Assembly (NCBI GenBank): GCA_905221605.1
Contig: CAJNDS010002290.1
Coordinates: 387,501 to 445,000 of the forward strand
Source of the DNA: Symbiodinium natans
Taxonomy: Eukaryota; Sar; Dinophyceae; Suessiales; Symbiodiniaceae
Length of the DNA: 57,500 bases
Direction: 5' to 3'
The notes below the pieces were generated by a model. That model had not been told where the DNA came from. It did not search any database and saw only the letters and a program-made list of their open reading frames with translations. This document shows, piece by piece, positions 17,173 to 26,812 of this stretch (the first letter of the stretch is position 1; every line of letters starts with the position of its first letter). Both the position numbers and the translations under genes were made by a program.

Positions 17173-18729
17173 TCAGCCATCCCTTGCCTGTCTGCGGGCA
17201 CAGCGATGGGCTAACCACAGCGCCACAAAATTTGGCACAACATATGGAGTGGAAACATGAACAGAACGCATGGGAGCAAAGGGGAGCTGAGCGAACTTTC
17301 GCAAGGAGCGCCCTCCCATGACGCGTCTTGCTGTACACAGAAAGGAACTATCAAGGGAACGTCTGGGTCTTACCGAAATGCTCTGTACAGCATATTGGAC
17401 ATTCAAGGCCCTCAGAGAAGGTAGCTGAACGAACTGAATCTGCACCCCGCACATGTGCGCAAGTTGGCGAAGCACAGTGGAAAAAGTCCTGACTTGTTGA
17501 TGAAGAGGCTGTCTGGCCAGCATCAAGCTGGGAAATCGAAGTTCGTGAACCCACATTGCCGGCGCCATCTCTGTGCCATCTGGTAGCGGTGATCGCTTCC
17601 AACCAGCGACGTTGATTGGGACTAACCACCCCGTGTCATACAGAAAGGCAACATACAATTCAACTAAACTACAACCCAAAGGATCAGGAACCCAATTATT
17701 CAAGGAATGAAGCCACTCTAACAAGACTTGACCGAATTCTTTACAAAAAAGAAAAGATTCCCAAGACGGAAGTGTACTCGGCCAGAGCGTGGTCGATATC
17801 CGTACTTGCAGGGACTTCAAGTGCTGAGACGAATACTGCCAGCAATCTAGCGGGACCTGGGAGGAGGGCTTACTCTTACATTCACGACACAAAGTGGCTG
17901 CATGGGTTTGCAGTTGGTGGACTTTGCTAAGGAAATTTCGCTGCACAGATAGGGCTCTCTCTGCTGCATCTCTCAAGGCCCAAACAGACGGATCTCTTTC
18001 CAGATTCGTACGTTTGGCCAGCTTGTCAACTGCATTGTTATGAAAAACACACCAAGCCTCAAAGTCACTACTGCAATTTGCAACCTCCTGGTGACTCTTA
18101 ACCTTGACAACTTTCCAATTTCGCAAGGTACCAACCGCGGCAACACATAGCCACAAGTCTAAATTGGCTCTGTTGGTACGGGCAAAATCACTCCACCCTA
18201 GTGCCAGGAGCTGCCTAAATCCATCAATGGTGTTTTGGGAATCAACGTACAAAGTGCCTCCTGAAACGCACTGCACGGTGGCCAGCAAAGCGCATAGTTC
18301 AGCACGGTTACTACATTGAGTTCCAGGCGTGACACCTGTTATCACGGGTCTGTTAGTGAAGGAGTCCGGCCGTGCTTCCAACACCGCCCAGCTTGCCAAG
18401 CTTAGTAGGGGTTCTTTGGGGTCTGACGCTGAGCCATCAGTAAAAATGTGAGCATCAGTTTTTGGACACGTGCGTTCCAAGTTTTGCCACTTGATCGAAA
18501 GACAGGTGCTACGAAGTGGTGCTTTCACCTCAGGAGGCAAGTCATACATTCCCCATTTTACCACCGATTTTTGACAAAGCGACAGGTTGCAAAGACCGAG
18601 TTCTTCACGCATCCTCTCTGTAGCAGGGCAACACAAGAGCAGATGTTCAGCATCAAGGTTGGCCTCGCAGTGAGGACACGCAGCCGTTTTTGCATCAAGA
18701 AACTTTGCGCGCTGCGCCGAAGAGAACAT
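17173..18729 (-). CDS. LINE zinc knuckle-RNase H ORF
   Basis: 518 codons overlapping the RT ORF in another frame. Zinc knuckle C18-x2-C21...H29...C33/C34 (AACPHCEANLDAEHLLLCC). RNase H catalytic set: Asp 98 (IFTDGSA), Glu 144 (NRAEL), Asp 163 (LYVDSQ), and His 213/Asp 235 (KVKSHQ, NNAVDKLAK). Then about 280 residues of Cys/Trp-containing tail of unknown role. The split from the RT ORF fits loss of one G in a five-G run; ribosomal frameshifting is possible but less likely. Confidence 0.88.
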   Translation of the reverse strand: MFSSAQRAKFLDAKTAACPHCEANLDAEHLLLCCPATERMREELGLCNLSLCQKSVVKWGMYDLPPEVKAPLRSTCLSIKWQNLERTCPKTDAHIFTDGSASDPKEPLLSLASWAVLEARPDSFTNRPVITGVTPGTQCSNRAELCALLATVQCVSGGTLYVDSQNTIDGFRQLLALGWSDFARTNRANLDLWLCVAAVGTLRNWKVVKVKSHQEVANCSSDFEAWCVFHNNAVDKLAKRTNLERDPSVWALRDAAERALSVQRNFLSKVHQLQTHAATLCRECKSKPSSQVPLDCWQYSSQHLKSLQVRISTTLWPSTLPSWESFLFCKEFGQVLLEWLHSLNNWVPDPLGCSLVELYVAFLYDTGWLVPINVAGWKRSPLPDGTEMAPAMWVHELRFPSLMLARQPLHQQVRTFSTVLRQLAHMCGVQIQFVQLPSLRALNVQYAVQSISVRPRRSLDSSFLCTARRVMGGRSLRKFAQLPFAPMRSVHVSTPYVVPNFVALWLAHRCARRQARDG

Positions 18730-21700
18730 AGCCCCCGCAAATACCCCGCAAGCCAGCTATTGTAACCATCCTTAGAGGAAAGACCCGAGCGAATCATTTG
18801 GATATTGACAACCGGTAGCGCAATGCCCGACCTAGCTTTAGCTGCCGTTGCTTTCGTCCACGCATCGAGCGCCAACGAATGAACATCACGCCACGGTGTG
18901 GTGATCAACTCTAAGATCAACCCGGCATCAGTGCTAACCTTGCCATCAGGTAAAATGTCCCACCCAATGCGGCGGAGTTGTTGAACAAAGTAGCTCACAG
19001 GGCCATTCCCAACTCCCATGCCTCCGGACAACTGGTGCCACACAGCGGGAACAGAGGCACAACCTGCCATCCACAGGCGACGCAAAACGGACCAACGCTG
19101 CTTGAACACGTGCAGAAAAGGCTCATATATCTCGGCCGCCGACACTAACGGTGCCATGAAGTGATCACGGTTGCTGTTGTGTCCCCAAACAGCTGCGTTT
19201 GCAGCCGCTCTGACATCACGTAGAAAAGATGCTGAAGCAGATGCTGTTGCTGCCCCGTACAAAACAGCTGGAAAGACAGCACGGTTAAGAACCTTGGCCT
19301 TACGGTTGGAGGTCCATTTCCTGAGTCGTAGCTTGTCAAAACGGCACCTGTGCTTTGAAAAACGCCCATGTAGATTTTGGCTAGACGCTTGGCGCCTCGT
19401 CGAGAAAACAACACCCAAATCCTGAAACGAATTTTTAGTTGGGACATGCTGACCGCCAATTTTGCACTTCTTGAGAAAATGTCTGGCCTGGTTTGTATTT
19501 GCATACATTAGCGATTTGTCAAGTGAAAGCACCATACCACACTTTTGTGTCACCATGGCTACCTCCTCGGTAGCTGCCACCACCTTGGAGGGTTCTTGGT
19601 GTTGAAGGGACCAATTGTCTACAAAGGACCTCATTGGGACATCATGACAAGTTTGCGTGCGGTGCGACACGAGGGAAGTGACTAAAATCATTGCAACTAC
19701 TGCAACAGGGCAGCCTTCAGGAACACCCACTTTAGACATGGTAGGGGACAGAAGAGAACCTCCCACCTGGAAGAAACGAGTGACCCCATCAAGGAAACCC
19801 TTGTAGGCACACTGCACAGGCAACGGCCAGCCGGCCTTATCTGCAAGCATCCAAATTAACGGGCGCGGGATTGTATTATAGGCTTTGGAAAGATCAAGGG
19901 AGCAACCAGCAAGGAGTTTGTTTTGAAGAGTTGCGTCTTCAATGCAAGTTTGAATGTCTACGGCTAAGTCCTCAGCACTGCGACCTGGAATTGAACCATG
20001 CAGCGTTTTGGGTAGCCATGGCATCATGTGCTGGATCATCTTTCTTGCCATAATGTTTGCCCAGACCCGATACAAGGTGCCTAATACCGTAATTGGTCTT
20101 GCGTCCGCTGGTGTTGTCGGCTCAGGCACTTTGCCCAACAAGCTAACATATGCTGTAAGCTGAGATTCAGGCCAGCGCCCAGTCTCAGTGACAAGATTAA
20201 GCAAGGTCAGGAAACGGGCCTTGAGTTTAGGGGACAAAAGTTTGAGCTCTCCGTTGCTGAATCCGTCCATGCCTCTAGCTTTACCAACGGCGAGGGCTTT
20301 TAAGGCAATTTCTAATTCAGGAAGGGAAATTTCGGCCGAAAATTTAGGTAACTGAGCCATGTCATTGCAACAGTCAGCCAGGAACTGCAAGTCAGGCTGG
20401 CGTTCCGTGTTCCAGAAACTTTGCCAATACTTCTGAACTTCAGCTGCAACGAAGTTCGGGTCGGCATTCCACCGCAAAAGTTTGGGCACATTTTTGCACA
20501 TCTTACATGACAAAGGCCTATCTAACGACACATCGTTGCCTTTAACCGACACTACTTTGCAAGAAATGTCACCAAACTTCCACACATCACCTGGAAGCGG
20601 TTGTTCATCAGGTCTACACCTGAACTTCGCTGTCTGTCCTTTTTCATGGCGTAAGCGGCCTACATCCAATGGTAATTCCTGCATGAGGGAGTTTAAGGGC
20701 TTGGAAGGGGGTGGTCTGATTTGCACGGCGTGACTTCTGCCACCGCATTGCCAATCATCATCCATGAAAGCTTTGGTTCTGGCCCAGGCGTCACGCCTAC
20801 AGGCTGAGACCCATAACTGCTCCTCATGTTGTAGATGCACGGCCACATCTTCCAGCCATTCAAGTGATGGCACTGACTGAGGCACGAATGCGACTACATC
20901 ATTGCTAAGCAACCACTGTGAAAAACCCCCCGGGAAGCCCTTTGCCCCAAGAATTTTGCTCCAACATTGCGTCGCTGGAGCGATCAAGTCGGGTCTAGTA
21001 CGACGCAGCTTACACAACTCTAAGAATTTTCGTACAACCTTCACCCGAAGTCTAACTTGTACGCCCAGCACACAGAGACCGCCAGAAGATGGTACAACAG
21101 GTTTGTCGAAACTACGTAGGGTCAATGCACCACACCCCCTACCCAAGTACTTCTTTGGAAGGGGTTGACCATGTTTGGCTATGTAAGCTCCCCTACAAGG
21201 CCCTTCGAAAAGTTTACAAAACAAGTCAAACGCTGCAACTGAATCTTTGGCGGCAGAAGCTGCGACAAACTTGCGGTCCGTCTGGTCGTACTCCTCTGTG
21301 AGCTCACCCGAGCTCAGGTCCAGATCAAGAGATGTCACATCTGACGGCATTTTCCAAACCTGAAAAGTGGGTGTAAGGCTGTCCCAACTAAAACTTAGGG
21401 TGAGGGAGGCGTGGTCCCTAAACCCTTGTGGATCAACCTGGCATGCACAAAGGGCTGGCAGTGCAACTCGATTGACAATGCAGTAATCCAATCTGGACTG
21501 GCCTCTGTAAGTCATGGGAGCTTGTTTGCCTTCCAAAGACGCCAAATGCTGCACTGCGTCACAGAAGCCAAGCCCCATGGCTGCTTCCCACGCACAAGTG
21601 TCTGCAAGGTTTATATTAAAATCCCCAAGAATTAAGGTGGGCAGGAGAAAAGCGTTTGCGTTGCGAAAAACTTCAGAAAGGATAAGTTCATTGAGAGCCT

Positions 21701-21734
21701 TCGAATCCGGCTCACCACTGTGGACCCCGTACAC
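18558..21734 (-). CDS. LINE endonuclease-reverse transcriptase ORF
   Basis: 1058 codons, opening without ATG (first codon GTG) right at the telomeric junction. Endonuclease remnants: LILGDFNIN (residues 35-42), RLDYCIVN (81-88), FRDH (105-108). RT: GKARGMDGF (484-492), motif A LDLSKAYNTI (613-622, Asp 614), motif B VGVPEGCPV (669-677), motif C FVDN (704-707). Most RTs have YxDD at motif C; here the second Asp is Asn, which may be a lineage variant or a disabling change. The frame is lost near 18732-18736 and the true continuation is in the next ORF. The last ~57 residues are out-of-frame read-through. Confidence 0.88.
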   Translation of the reverse strand: MYGVHSGEPDSKALNELILSEVFRNANAFLLPTLILGDFNINLADTCAWEAAMGLGFCDAVQHLASLEGKQAPMTYRGQSRLDYCIVNRVALPALCACQVDPQGFRDHASLTLSFSWDSLTPTFQVWKMPSDVTSLDLDLSSGELTEEYDQTDRKFVAASAAKDSVAAFDLFCKLFEGPCRGAYIAKHGQPLPKKYLGRGCGALTLRSFDKPVVPSSGGLCVLGVQVRLRVKVVRKFLELCKLRRTRPDLIAPATQCWSKILGAKGFPGGFSQWLLSNDVVAFVPQSVPSLEWLEDVAVHLQHEEQLWVSACRRDAWARTKAFMDDDWQCGGRSHAVQIRPPPSKPLNSLMQELPLDVGRLRHEKGQTAKFRCRPDEQPLPGDVWKFGDISCKVVSVKGNDVSLDRPLSCKMCKNVPKLLRWNADPNFVAAEVQKYWQSFWNTERQPDLQFLADCCNDMAQLPKFSAEISLPELEIALKALAVGKARGMDGFSNGELKLLSPKLKARFLTLLNLVTETGRWPESQLTAYVSLLGKVPEPTTPADARPITVLGTLYRVWANIMARKMIQHMMPWLPKTLHGSIPGRSAEDLAVDIQTCIEDATLQNKLLAGCSLDLSKAYNTIPRPLIWMLADKAGWPLPVQCAYKGFLDGVTRFFQVGGSLLSPTMSKVGVPEGCPVAVVAMILVTSLVSHRTQTCHDVPMRSFVDNWSLQHQEPSKVVAATEEVAMVTQKCGMVLSLDKSLMYANTNQARHFLKKCKIGGQHVPTKNSFQDLGVVFSTRRQASSQNLHGRFSKHRCRFDKLRLRKWTSNRKAKVLNRAVFPAVLYGAATASASASFLRDVRAAANAAVWGHNSNRDHFMAPLVSAAEIYEPFLHVFKQRWSVLRRLWMAGCASVPAVWHQLSGGMGVGNGPVSYFVQQLRRIGWDILPDGKVSTDAGLILELITTPWRDVHSLALDAWTKATAAKARSGIALPVVNIQMIRSGLSSKDGYNSWLAGYLRGLCSLRRSAQSFLMQKRLRVLTARPTLMLNICSCVALLQRGCVKNSVFATCRFVKNRW
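18732..18736 (-). other. Frameshift site in LINE
   Basis: Run of five G on the minus strand where the RT frame ends its homology (GYLRG) and the RNase H frame starts (MFSSAQRAKF). A one-base length change here joins them. Confidence 0.6.
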
Positions 21735-21790
21735 AGGGCTTAGGGCTTAGGGCTTAGGGCTTAGGGTTCAGGGCTTAGGGCTTGGGGCTT
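21735..21790. repeat. (GGGCTTA)n array, 5' flank of LINE
   Basis: Four perfect GGGCTTA units, then variants (GGGTTCA, GGGCTTG). Same variant as at the 3' end. Confidence 0.85.
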
Positions 21791-22330
21791 AGGGTTTTGT
21801 GTTTTGGGGTTTGGGCGGGATGTCCTGGTGGGGGTTAGCTGGGCCCTAATTAGACCAGAGATGCTCACGTAAGCAGACCCATGCCGAAGAGCTTTGGAAA
21901 GGCTTGGGGGTTTAGGTTTAGGGTTTAGGGTTCAGGGTTTAGAGTTTAGGGTTTAGGGTTTAGGGTTTGGGGTTGCACAGGTTTGGGCGTTGGCGTAGGT
22001 GTTTAGGTGTTAAATGATGGGGGAGAGTATTGGCTGTGCGTTTGTGTTTTTTGTGTGGCGGCTTGGGAAGTGCATCGCAGTTCGCTTCAAAGCACTTCAT
22101 CCTGCTGTTGTGACATTGTTGATGTGTTTCCACTACTACGAATTCTTTTCAAGTTGGCTCCTTTTCTATTGGGGTGTTTAATGCTGATCCTTGCATCTCA
22201 CCGGCAAATTTGAGCTGCTTATTCAAGACCTATTGATGAACTTGGCTAGTTGTTAATATATCTGTGTCGAATATTTGAGAATCGCCATCCACGACTGCAA
22301 ATCGCTGTTTTGAGGGACTCAGACTGGGTA
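21791..22330. other. Unique stretch with a short telomeric tract, no gene recognised
   Basis: G-strand units at about 21908-21975; then AT-richer unique sequence (22000-22330) holding a 68-aa hydrophobic, Cys-rich ORF at 22007-22213 without family features. Confidence 0.4.
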
Positions 22331-22510
22331 AACCCCAAACCCTAAACTCTAAACCCTAAACCCTCAACCCTCAACCCTCAACCCTCAACCCTAAACCCTA
22401 AACCCTAAACCCTAATTAAGCCCTAAACCCTAAACCCTAAACCCTAAACCCTAAACCCCAAACCCCAAACCCCAAACCCCAAACCCTAAACCCTAAACCC
22501 TGAACCCTCA
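22331..22510. repeat. (CCCTAAA/CCCCAAA)n tract
   Basis: Mixed CCCTAAA, CCCTCAA and CCCCAAA units in homogeneous sub-blocks. Confidence 0.9.
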
Positions 22511-22990
22511 GCCATGAGCTGCGCTGGGCCACGTTTGCTGCAAAGAGGCGCTCTTGAACATAATCCCACGCCACGGGTCTCGCAACCCCAAACCCCAAAC
22601 CCTACGCTCCAGACCCTGAACTCCCGAAACCCACACTGCACACTCCCCGAGCTCCCAAACCCCCTTGCAATCCCGAAGTCCCAAAGTCTCTTAAAACTCC
22701 CGAAGCCCTCCAAAAAACCCAACTTTTCGGGTGTGGGATCTTTCTTGTGGTCGTATGGTCTGGATGCTGATAGACGTGTGCGTCCGAGGAGCCGATCTTG
22801 CTTACATTGTCCGAGGAAGCCATCCCAAACGCGGCGCCTCATCGGCACGGGTTTAGGGTTTCGGTTTAGGGTTTAGGGTTTAGGGCTGGGGTTTAGGGTT
22901 CTAGGGCCTTGAGGCCTTTGGAGGGTTTAGGGTTCGGTGACAGGGCCGTCCCGGAACAAGATGGTGCTTTCTCTTGATGTACCTTCCTGG
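22511..22990. other. Island open in several frames
   Basis: 22725-22852 is open on both strands (+: MLIDVCVRGADLAYIVRGSH; -: RRRVWDGFLGQCKQD). Likely coding somewhere, but I cannot choose a frame. Confidence 0.3.
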
Positions 22991-23063
22991 TTCTTGGTAG
23001 GAAATGGGGGAAGTCCTTACCTGTTTTCCAGGTTGCTGAAGTATGGGCCCTTGGGTCTCACAG

Positions 23064-23135
23064 GGTAGAGAAGGGCTCCCCCTACGAGGAGTGCGTCTTT
23101 TGGAACGAGACGGAGCAGCGGTGGTCCACGTCGGG
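23064..23135 (+). CDS. GPS-domain exon 1
   Basis: After GTCTCACAG: VEKGSPYEECVFWNETEQRW, then STSG. This is the first half of a GPS autoproteolysis motif (CxFW...WS). GPS motifs sit next to the membrane in adhesion GPCRs and polycystin-type proteins and self-cleave at HL|(S/T). The exon ends 2 nt into a codon; the donor is GCTGCT (GC type), matching the 1-nt start of exon 2. Confidence 0.8.
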
Positions 23136-24303
23136 GCTGCTTGGCTGCGAGTCAACCCCGAAGCCCAAAGCCCTAAAGACGACTGAATGTTGCCCTACAC
23201 CCTAAACCCTAAACCCTAAAACCCTAAAACCCTAGAGCCCTAGAACCCTAAAACCCCAAAACCCCAAAACCCTAAAACCCCAAAACCCTAAAACCCTAAA
23301 ACCCTAAAACCCTAAAACCCCAAAACCCTAAAACCCTAAAACCCTAAAACCCTAAAACCCTAAAACCCAAGCCTAAACCCCTACACCCCTAAAGGCCCGA
23401 AACCCTTAAGGCCTAGAGACTACTTGCGAGCCTTGGAGGGCTCCGGAGGTTGCAAGTGTATTTCTGAGTCCTAGAACCCCTAAATCCCCTAAACCCTAAA
23501 CACTGAATCCCTTTGCATTTCGCACCCTTGCCTTCAAATTTTTCTGGAGCTTCACCAACCTCAAGGCCCTACACACTGAAGCTGCAAAACCCTCAACTCC
23601 CCCCCCCCCCCCCCCCCCCCAACACCCCAACACCCCAAAGCCCCTCAACTCAACCATCAGTCCTCCTCTAACCCTCTAAGCCCTCTAAGCCCTCTAAACC
23701 CCCTAAACCCCCTAAACTCCCGAAACCCCCGAAACCCCCCAAACCCAACTCTAAACCCTCCAAACCCTCCAAACCCGCTAAACCCCCTATATAAAACCTG
23801 ACCCCCCAAACCCCCTAAACCCTAAACCCCTAAACCCCTAAACCCCTAAACCCCTAAACCCCTAAACCCCTAAACCCCTAAACCCCTAAACCCCTAAACC
23901 CCTAAACCCAAAACCCTAAGCCCTTAAACCCTAAAGCCTAAACCCTAACCCTAAACCCTAAACCCTAAACCCTAAACCCTAAACCCTAGACCCTAGACCC
24001 TAAACCCTAAACCCTAAACCCCAAACCCCAAACCCTAACCCCCTAAACCCCCAAAACCCCCTAAACTCTAAACCCCCTAAACCCCTAAACCCCTAAACCC
24101 CAAACCCTAAACCCTAAACCCTAAACCCAAAACCCTAAACTACCCTAAACTACCCTAAACTACCCTAAACTACCCTAAACTACCCTAAACTACCCTAAAC
24201 TACCCTAAACCCTAAACCCTAAACCCTAAACCCTAAACCCTAAACCCTAAACCCTAAACCCCTAAACTCTAGAAACCCCAACAAGCGGCCCAAGGCTCCG
24301 GAG
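23136..24303 (+). other. GC-AG intron built of telomere-variant repeats
   Basis: Runs from GCTGCTTGG to CTCCGGAG. Contains (CCCTAAAA)n 23208-23365, a poly-C run 23600-23620, (CCCCTAAA)n about 23818-23908, CCCTAAA units and a (CCCTAAACTA)n block 24138-24208. Splicing restores the GPS motif exactly. Confidence 0.75.
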
Positions 24304-24339
24304 GGTCGAAGGCGAGAGCGGCCTGGTGTGCGCCACCAC
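24304..24339 (+). CDS. GPS-domain exon 2 (36 nt)
   Basis: Encodes VEGESGLVCATT: the Cys of the GPS second half. Phase 1 in, 2 out. Starts after CCGGAG and ends at GC donor GCGATCC. Too short to find by ORF search; recognised only by fit to exons 1 and 3. Confidence 0.78.
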
Positions 24340-25420
24340 GCGATCCGGCTGTCAAAGGGTTTAGGGGGTTTAGGGGGTTTAGGGTTTAGGGTTTAGGGTT
24401 TAGGGTCTAGGGGTTTAGGGGGTTTAGGGGGTTTGGTGGGTTTGGGGGGTTCAGGGGGCTTAGGGAGTTTAGGGGGGTTTAGGGGTTTAGTTCTTGTTTA
24501 ATAAATACTCATAGTATCCCCTGGGTTCTAGAGTTTGGAGCCTGTTTGGTAATTTAGGTTTTAGGGTTTAGGGTTTTGGGTTTAAGGGGGTTTGAATTTT
24601 GTTTAGGGTTCAGGATTCAGGTTCAGGGCTCAGGGCGTCCATAAGGTTGAGGCTTTAGAGGGCTTCAGAGGTTCATTGTGTAGGGCTTCAGGGCTTGAGG
24701 GTGAATGGCTTGCAGATGGGCACAAGATTGTTTGCTTGCTTAGGGTTTCGGCTCTGAAAGGCTCTGAAGCTTCCGAACCATAAACCCTAAACCCCTCAAG
24801 GCCGCAAAAGCTCCTGAGACCCCGAAGCCTTTGGGGATATAGGGGTACCAAGTTGAGCAGAAAGCCCAAGCACGGGTTTAGGGTTAAGGGTTTAGGGTTT
24901 AGGGTTTAGGGCTTCCGAACCGGCCCCCAGCTGCATTCAGGGGCCTTAGGCCCGGCGCCACTGGCCCCAGACCTTCAACACATACCCCTAGTAGTAGAGT
25001 ACTTTGTGGTACTTTACTGCAACTTTAGATCCTTACCTTTTTTTGGGTTTATTGGGTTTCTTATTAAGGCAGCTAAAAGTTTAATTTATAGCTACGTACC
25101 CTCCTGAGTGCAGCCAAGGTGTAACCTTTAACCTTTTTGGGGCCTGATAATCCCCATAATAATCCCAAAGGTTAACCTTCAGTTCCCCTAGGATATTGGA
25201 CAACTCAGTATCCTAAACCCTGAACCCCAAAACCCTCAGCTCGAAGCTCCGAACCATTGACCTTGGAGGTTCATGGGTACTTCTAGCCCCAATAAAAAAT
25301 CAAACTTATCACCTACTTCGAAGACTGGGGGGGGGGGGGGGGCTAAAACAGCACGGGGTTACAAGTAATTACCCTGAGCCTCCACGCAAGCTCCTGACCC
25401 GACCTCATTAAGAGATGGAG
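24340..25420 (+). other. GC-AG intron with telomeric tracts and hairpin elements
   Basis: 1081 bp. Holds (TTTAGGG)n variants 24356-24490, unique sequence, a family F hairpin (about 24980-25205, TAACCTTTAACCTTTTTGGGG against CCCAAAGGTTAACC) and a family C relative (25261-25391) with an internal G-run. Ends GATGGAG. Confidence 0.72.
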
Positions 25421-25498
25421 GCACCTTTCGATCTTCAGCGCGATTCTGCGGCAGCTGGAGTGTTTGAACATCCAGGCCATTGGGACGGAGCCGCTCCG
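25421..25498 (+). CDS. GPS-domain exon 3
   Basis: After the join: ATT|HLSIFSAILRQLECLN, then IQAIGTEPL, followed by GTAAAG. HLS is the expected GPS cleavage triplet (cut between L and S). Phase 1 in, 2 out. With exons 1-2 this gives a complete GPS: C, W, C, HLS all present in order. The protein is probably a multi-pass membrane protein of polycystin or adhesion-receptor type; which one is not settled. Confidence 0.82.
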
Positions 25499-25539
25499 GT
25501 AAAGGGAGCCGGTAAGAATACCTAGTACGCTCTTGCACC

Positions 25540-25650
25540 CTAAGCCCTAAACCCTAAACCCTGAACTCTGAACCCTAAACCCTAAACCCTAAACCCTAAA
25601 CCCTAAACCCTAAACCCTAACCCTAAACCCTAAACCCTAAACCCTAAGCT
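25540..25650. repeat. (CCCTAAA)n tract after GPS exon 3
   Basis: About 15 units with one TAA-less variant; probably intronic. Confidence 0.9.
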
Positions 25651-25703
25651 TGGGCTTATAGCAGTGATGTATAGCGAGCGTACAGTAGGAATACAGGCAC
25701 CAG

Positions 25704-25760
25704 GGTTCTCCCATTACTGCTACATGTCTACTCTGTTCCTCGTGATTGCCTTTGGGGCAG
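25704..25760 (+). CDS. Candidate transmembrane exon
   Basis: After GGCACCAG: FSHYCYMSTLFLVIAFGA, hydrophobic. Fits a first helix after a GPS, but the splice phase does not match exon 3 directly. Confidence 0.35.
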
Positions 25761-25995
25761 GATTTAGGGTTTAGGGTTTAGGGTTTAGGGTTAGGATTAC
25801 CGTGTATCCGCTTGTTTTTCTGTTTCGGTTGCCGAAGCCCAACATGAACCCCAAAATCCTGGCCCCCCCGAAGACCGAAACCCTAAATTTGCGGGTTTGC
25901 GTTTACAGGTCGAGTGTTGTTCGGTCCATGGGCTTCCGATAGTAGGAGGTTTCTACAAGCATGTTGGGATGTAGATTCCGCGTCCCCCCGACCTT

Positions 25996-26135
25996 ACTTG
26001 GAGGTTCATGGTACTTCTTAACCAATTACAACCTTATAACCCACTTACAAGCCCCTGAAGTGCCCTAATATGGTTATAAGTACAGCTATAAGTACAGTTA
26101 TAATTGGGTAATAAGTGCCCTGAACCTTCAAGTAA
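25996..26135. mobile_element. Mini-element family C, copy C3
   Basis: ACTTGGAGGTTCATGGTACT ... GCCCTGAACCTTCAAGTAA, with internal self-complementary TATAAGTACAGTTATAA. No telomeric insert, unlike C2. Confidence 0.7.
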
Positions 26136-26511
26136 ACCTTGAGCTGAGAGAGACCGGAGTCGTCACTAGCGCTGGAGCTCTCAGTCCCGCAATGTCCCGT
26201 TTGTGGCTGCCGGCTGCGCAGGACTAGGCCCAGGCACCCGACACCCTTCAAGCCTGAAGCTCGGACCCTAAACCTAAACCCCAAACCCCCAACCCCAAAC
26301 CCTAGACCCTAGACCCTAAGCCCTAAACCCTAAACCCTAAACCCTAAACCCTAAACCCCAAACCCTAAACCCTAAACCCCAGACCGCCCTGAACCCAAAG
26401 CTTGGCAGGTCCTGTCGGCCGCCGGCTTAGAGACTGGGTAGCCCAGCGGTACCCTTTTTCGCTTTTTCTGGTTCAAGGTTCCCTTATGAAGCAACCAGCC
26501 CCAGAAAGGGT

Positions 26512-26655
26512 TTAGGGTTTAGGGTTTGGGGTTTAGCGTTTAGGGTTTAGGGTTTAGGGTTTAGGGTTTAGGGTCCCAATAACGTGGGGGGGAGGGGGCG
26601 GGGGAAGGGAGGGGGGGGGGGAGGAAAGGAGGGGGGGAAGGGGAGGGGGGTTCAA
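26512..26655. repeat. (TTTAGGG)n then G-rich low-complexity block
   Basis: Telomeric units to 26575, then an almost pure G/A block (26586-26650). A family D-like piece (TACCCTTTTTCGC...CCAGAAAGGG) is just upstream. Confidence 0.8.
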
Positions 26656-26812
26656 GCAAATTGAGCATTTTGCCTCCAGAGAGATGCGTTTTGGATTAAT
26701 GTACTTAAATTCAGCTTGTCAGCTGTTTAGACAAATAACTTGGGAAATTCAGAATGATACCACATACACTTTCTATTTATTTTGTCTTGAGGGTTTAGGG
26801 TTTAGGGTTTAG

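Larger units (their letters stand above)
17097..21734 (-). mobile_element. 5'-truncated LINE retrotransposon
   Basis: A 4.6-kb non-LTR element on the minus strand. Domain order is C-terminal half of an APE-type endonuclease, reverse transcriptase, zinc knuckle, RNase H, then a long C-terminal tail and about 76 bp of 3' UTR. Both ends abut GGGCTTA arrays, with no poly-A tail. The endonuclease N-terminus is missing, so the copy is truncated and probably dead. It lies antisense to the flanking candidate exons, consistent with insertion in an intron. Confidence 0.9.

Noticed and set aside
17616-21750. Plus-strand ORFs opposite the LINE
   Set aside because: Shadows of the minus-strand RT/RNase H frames; no domain of their own.
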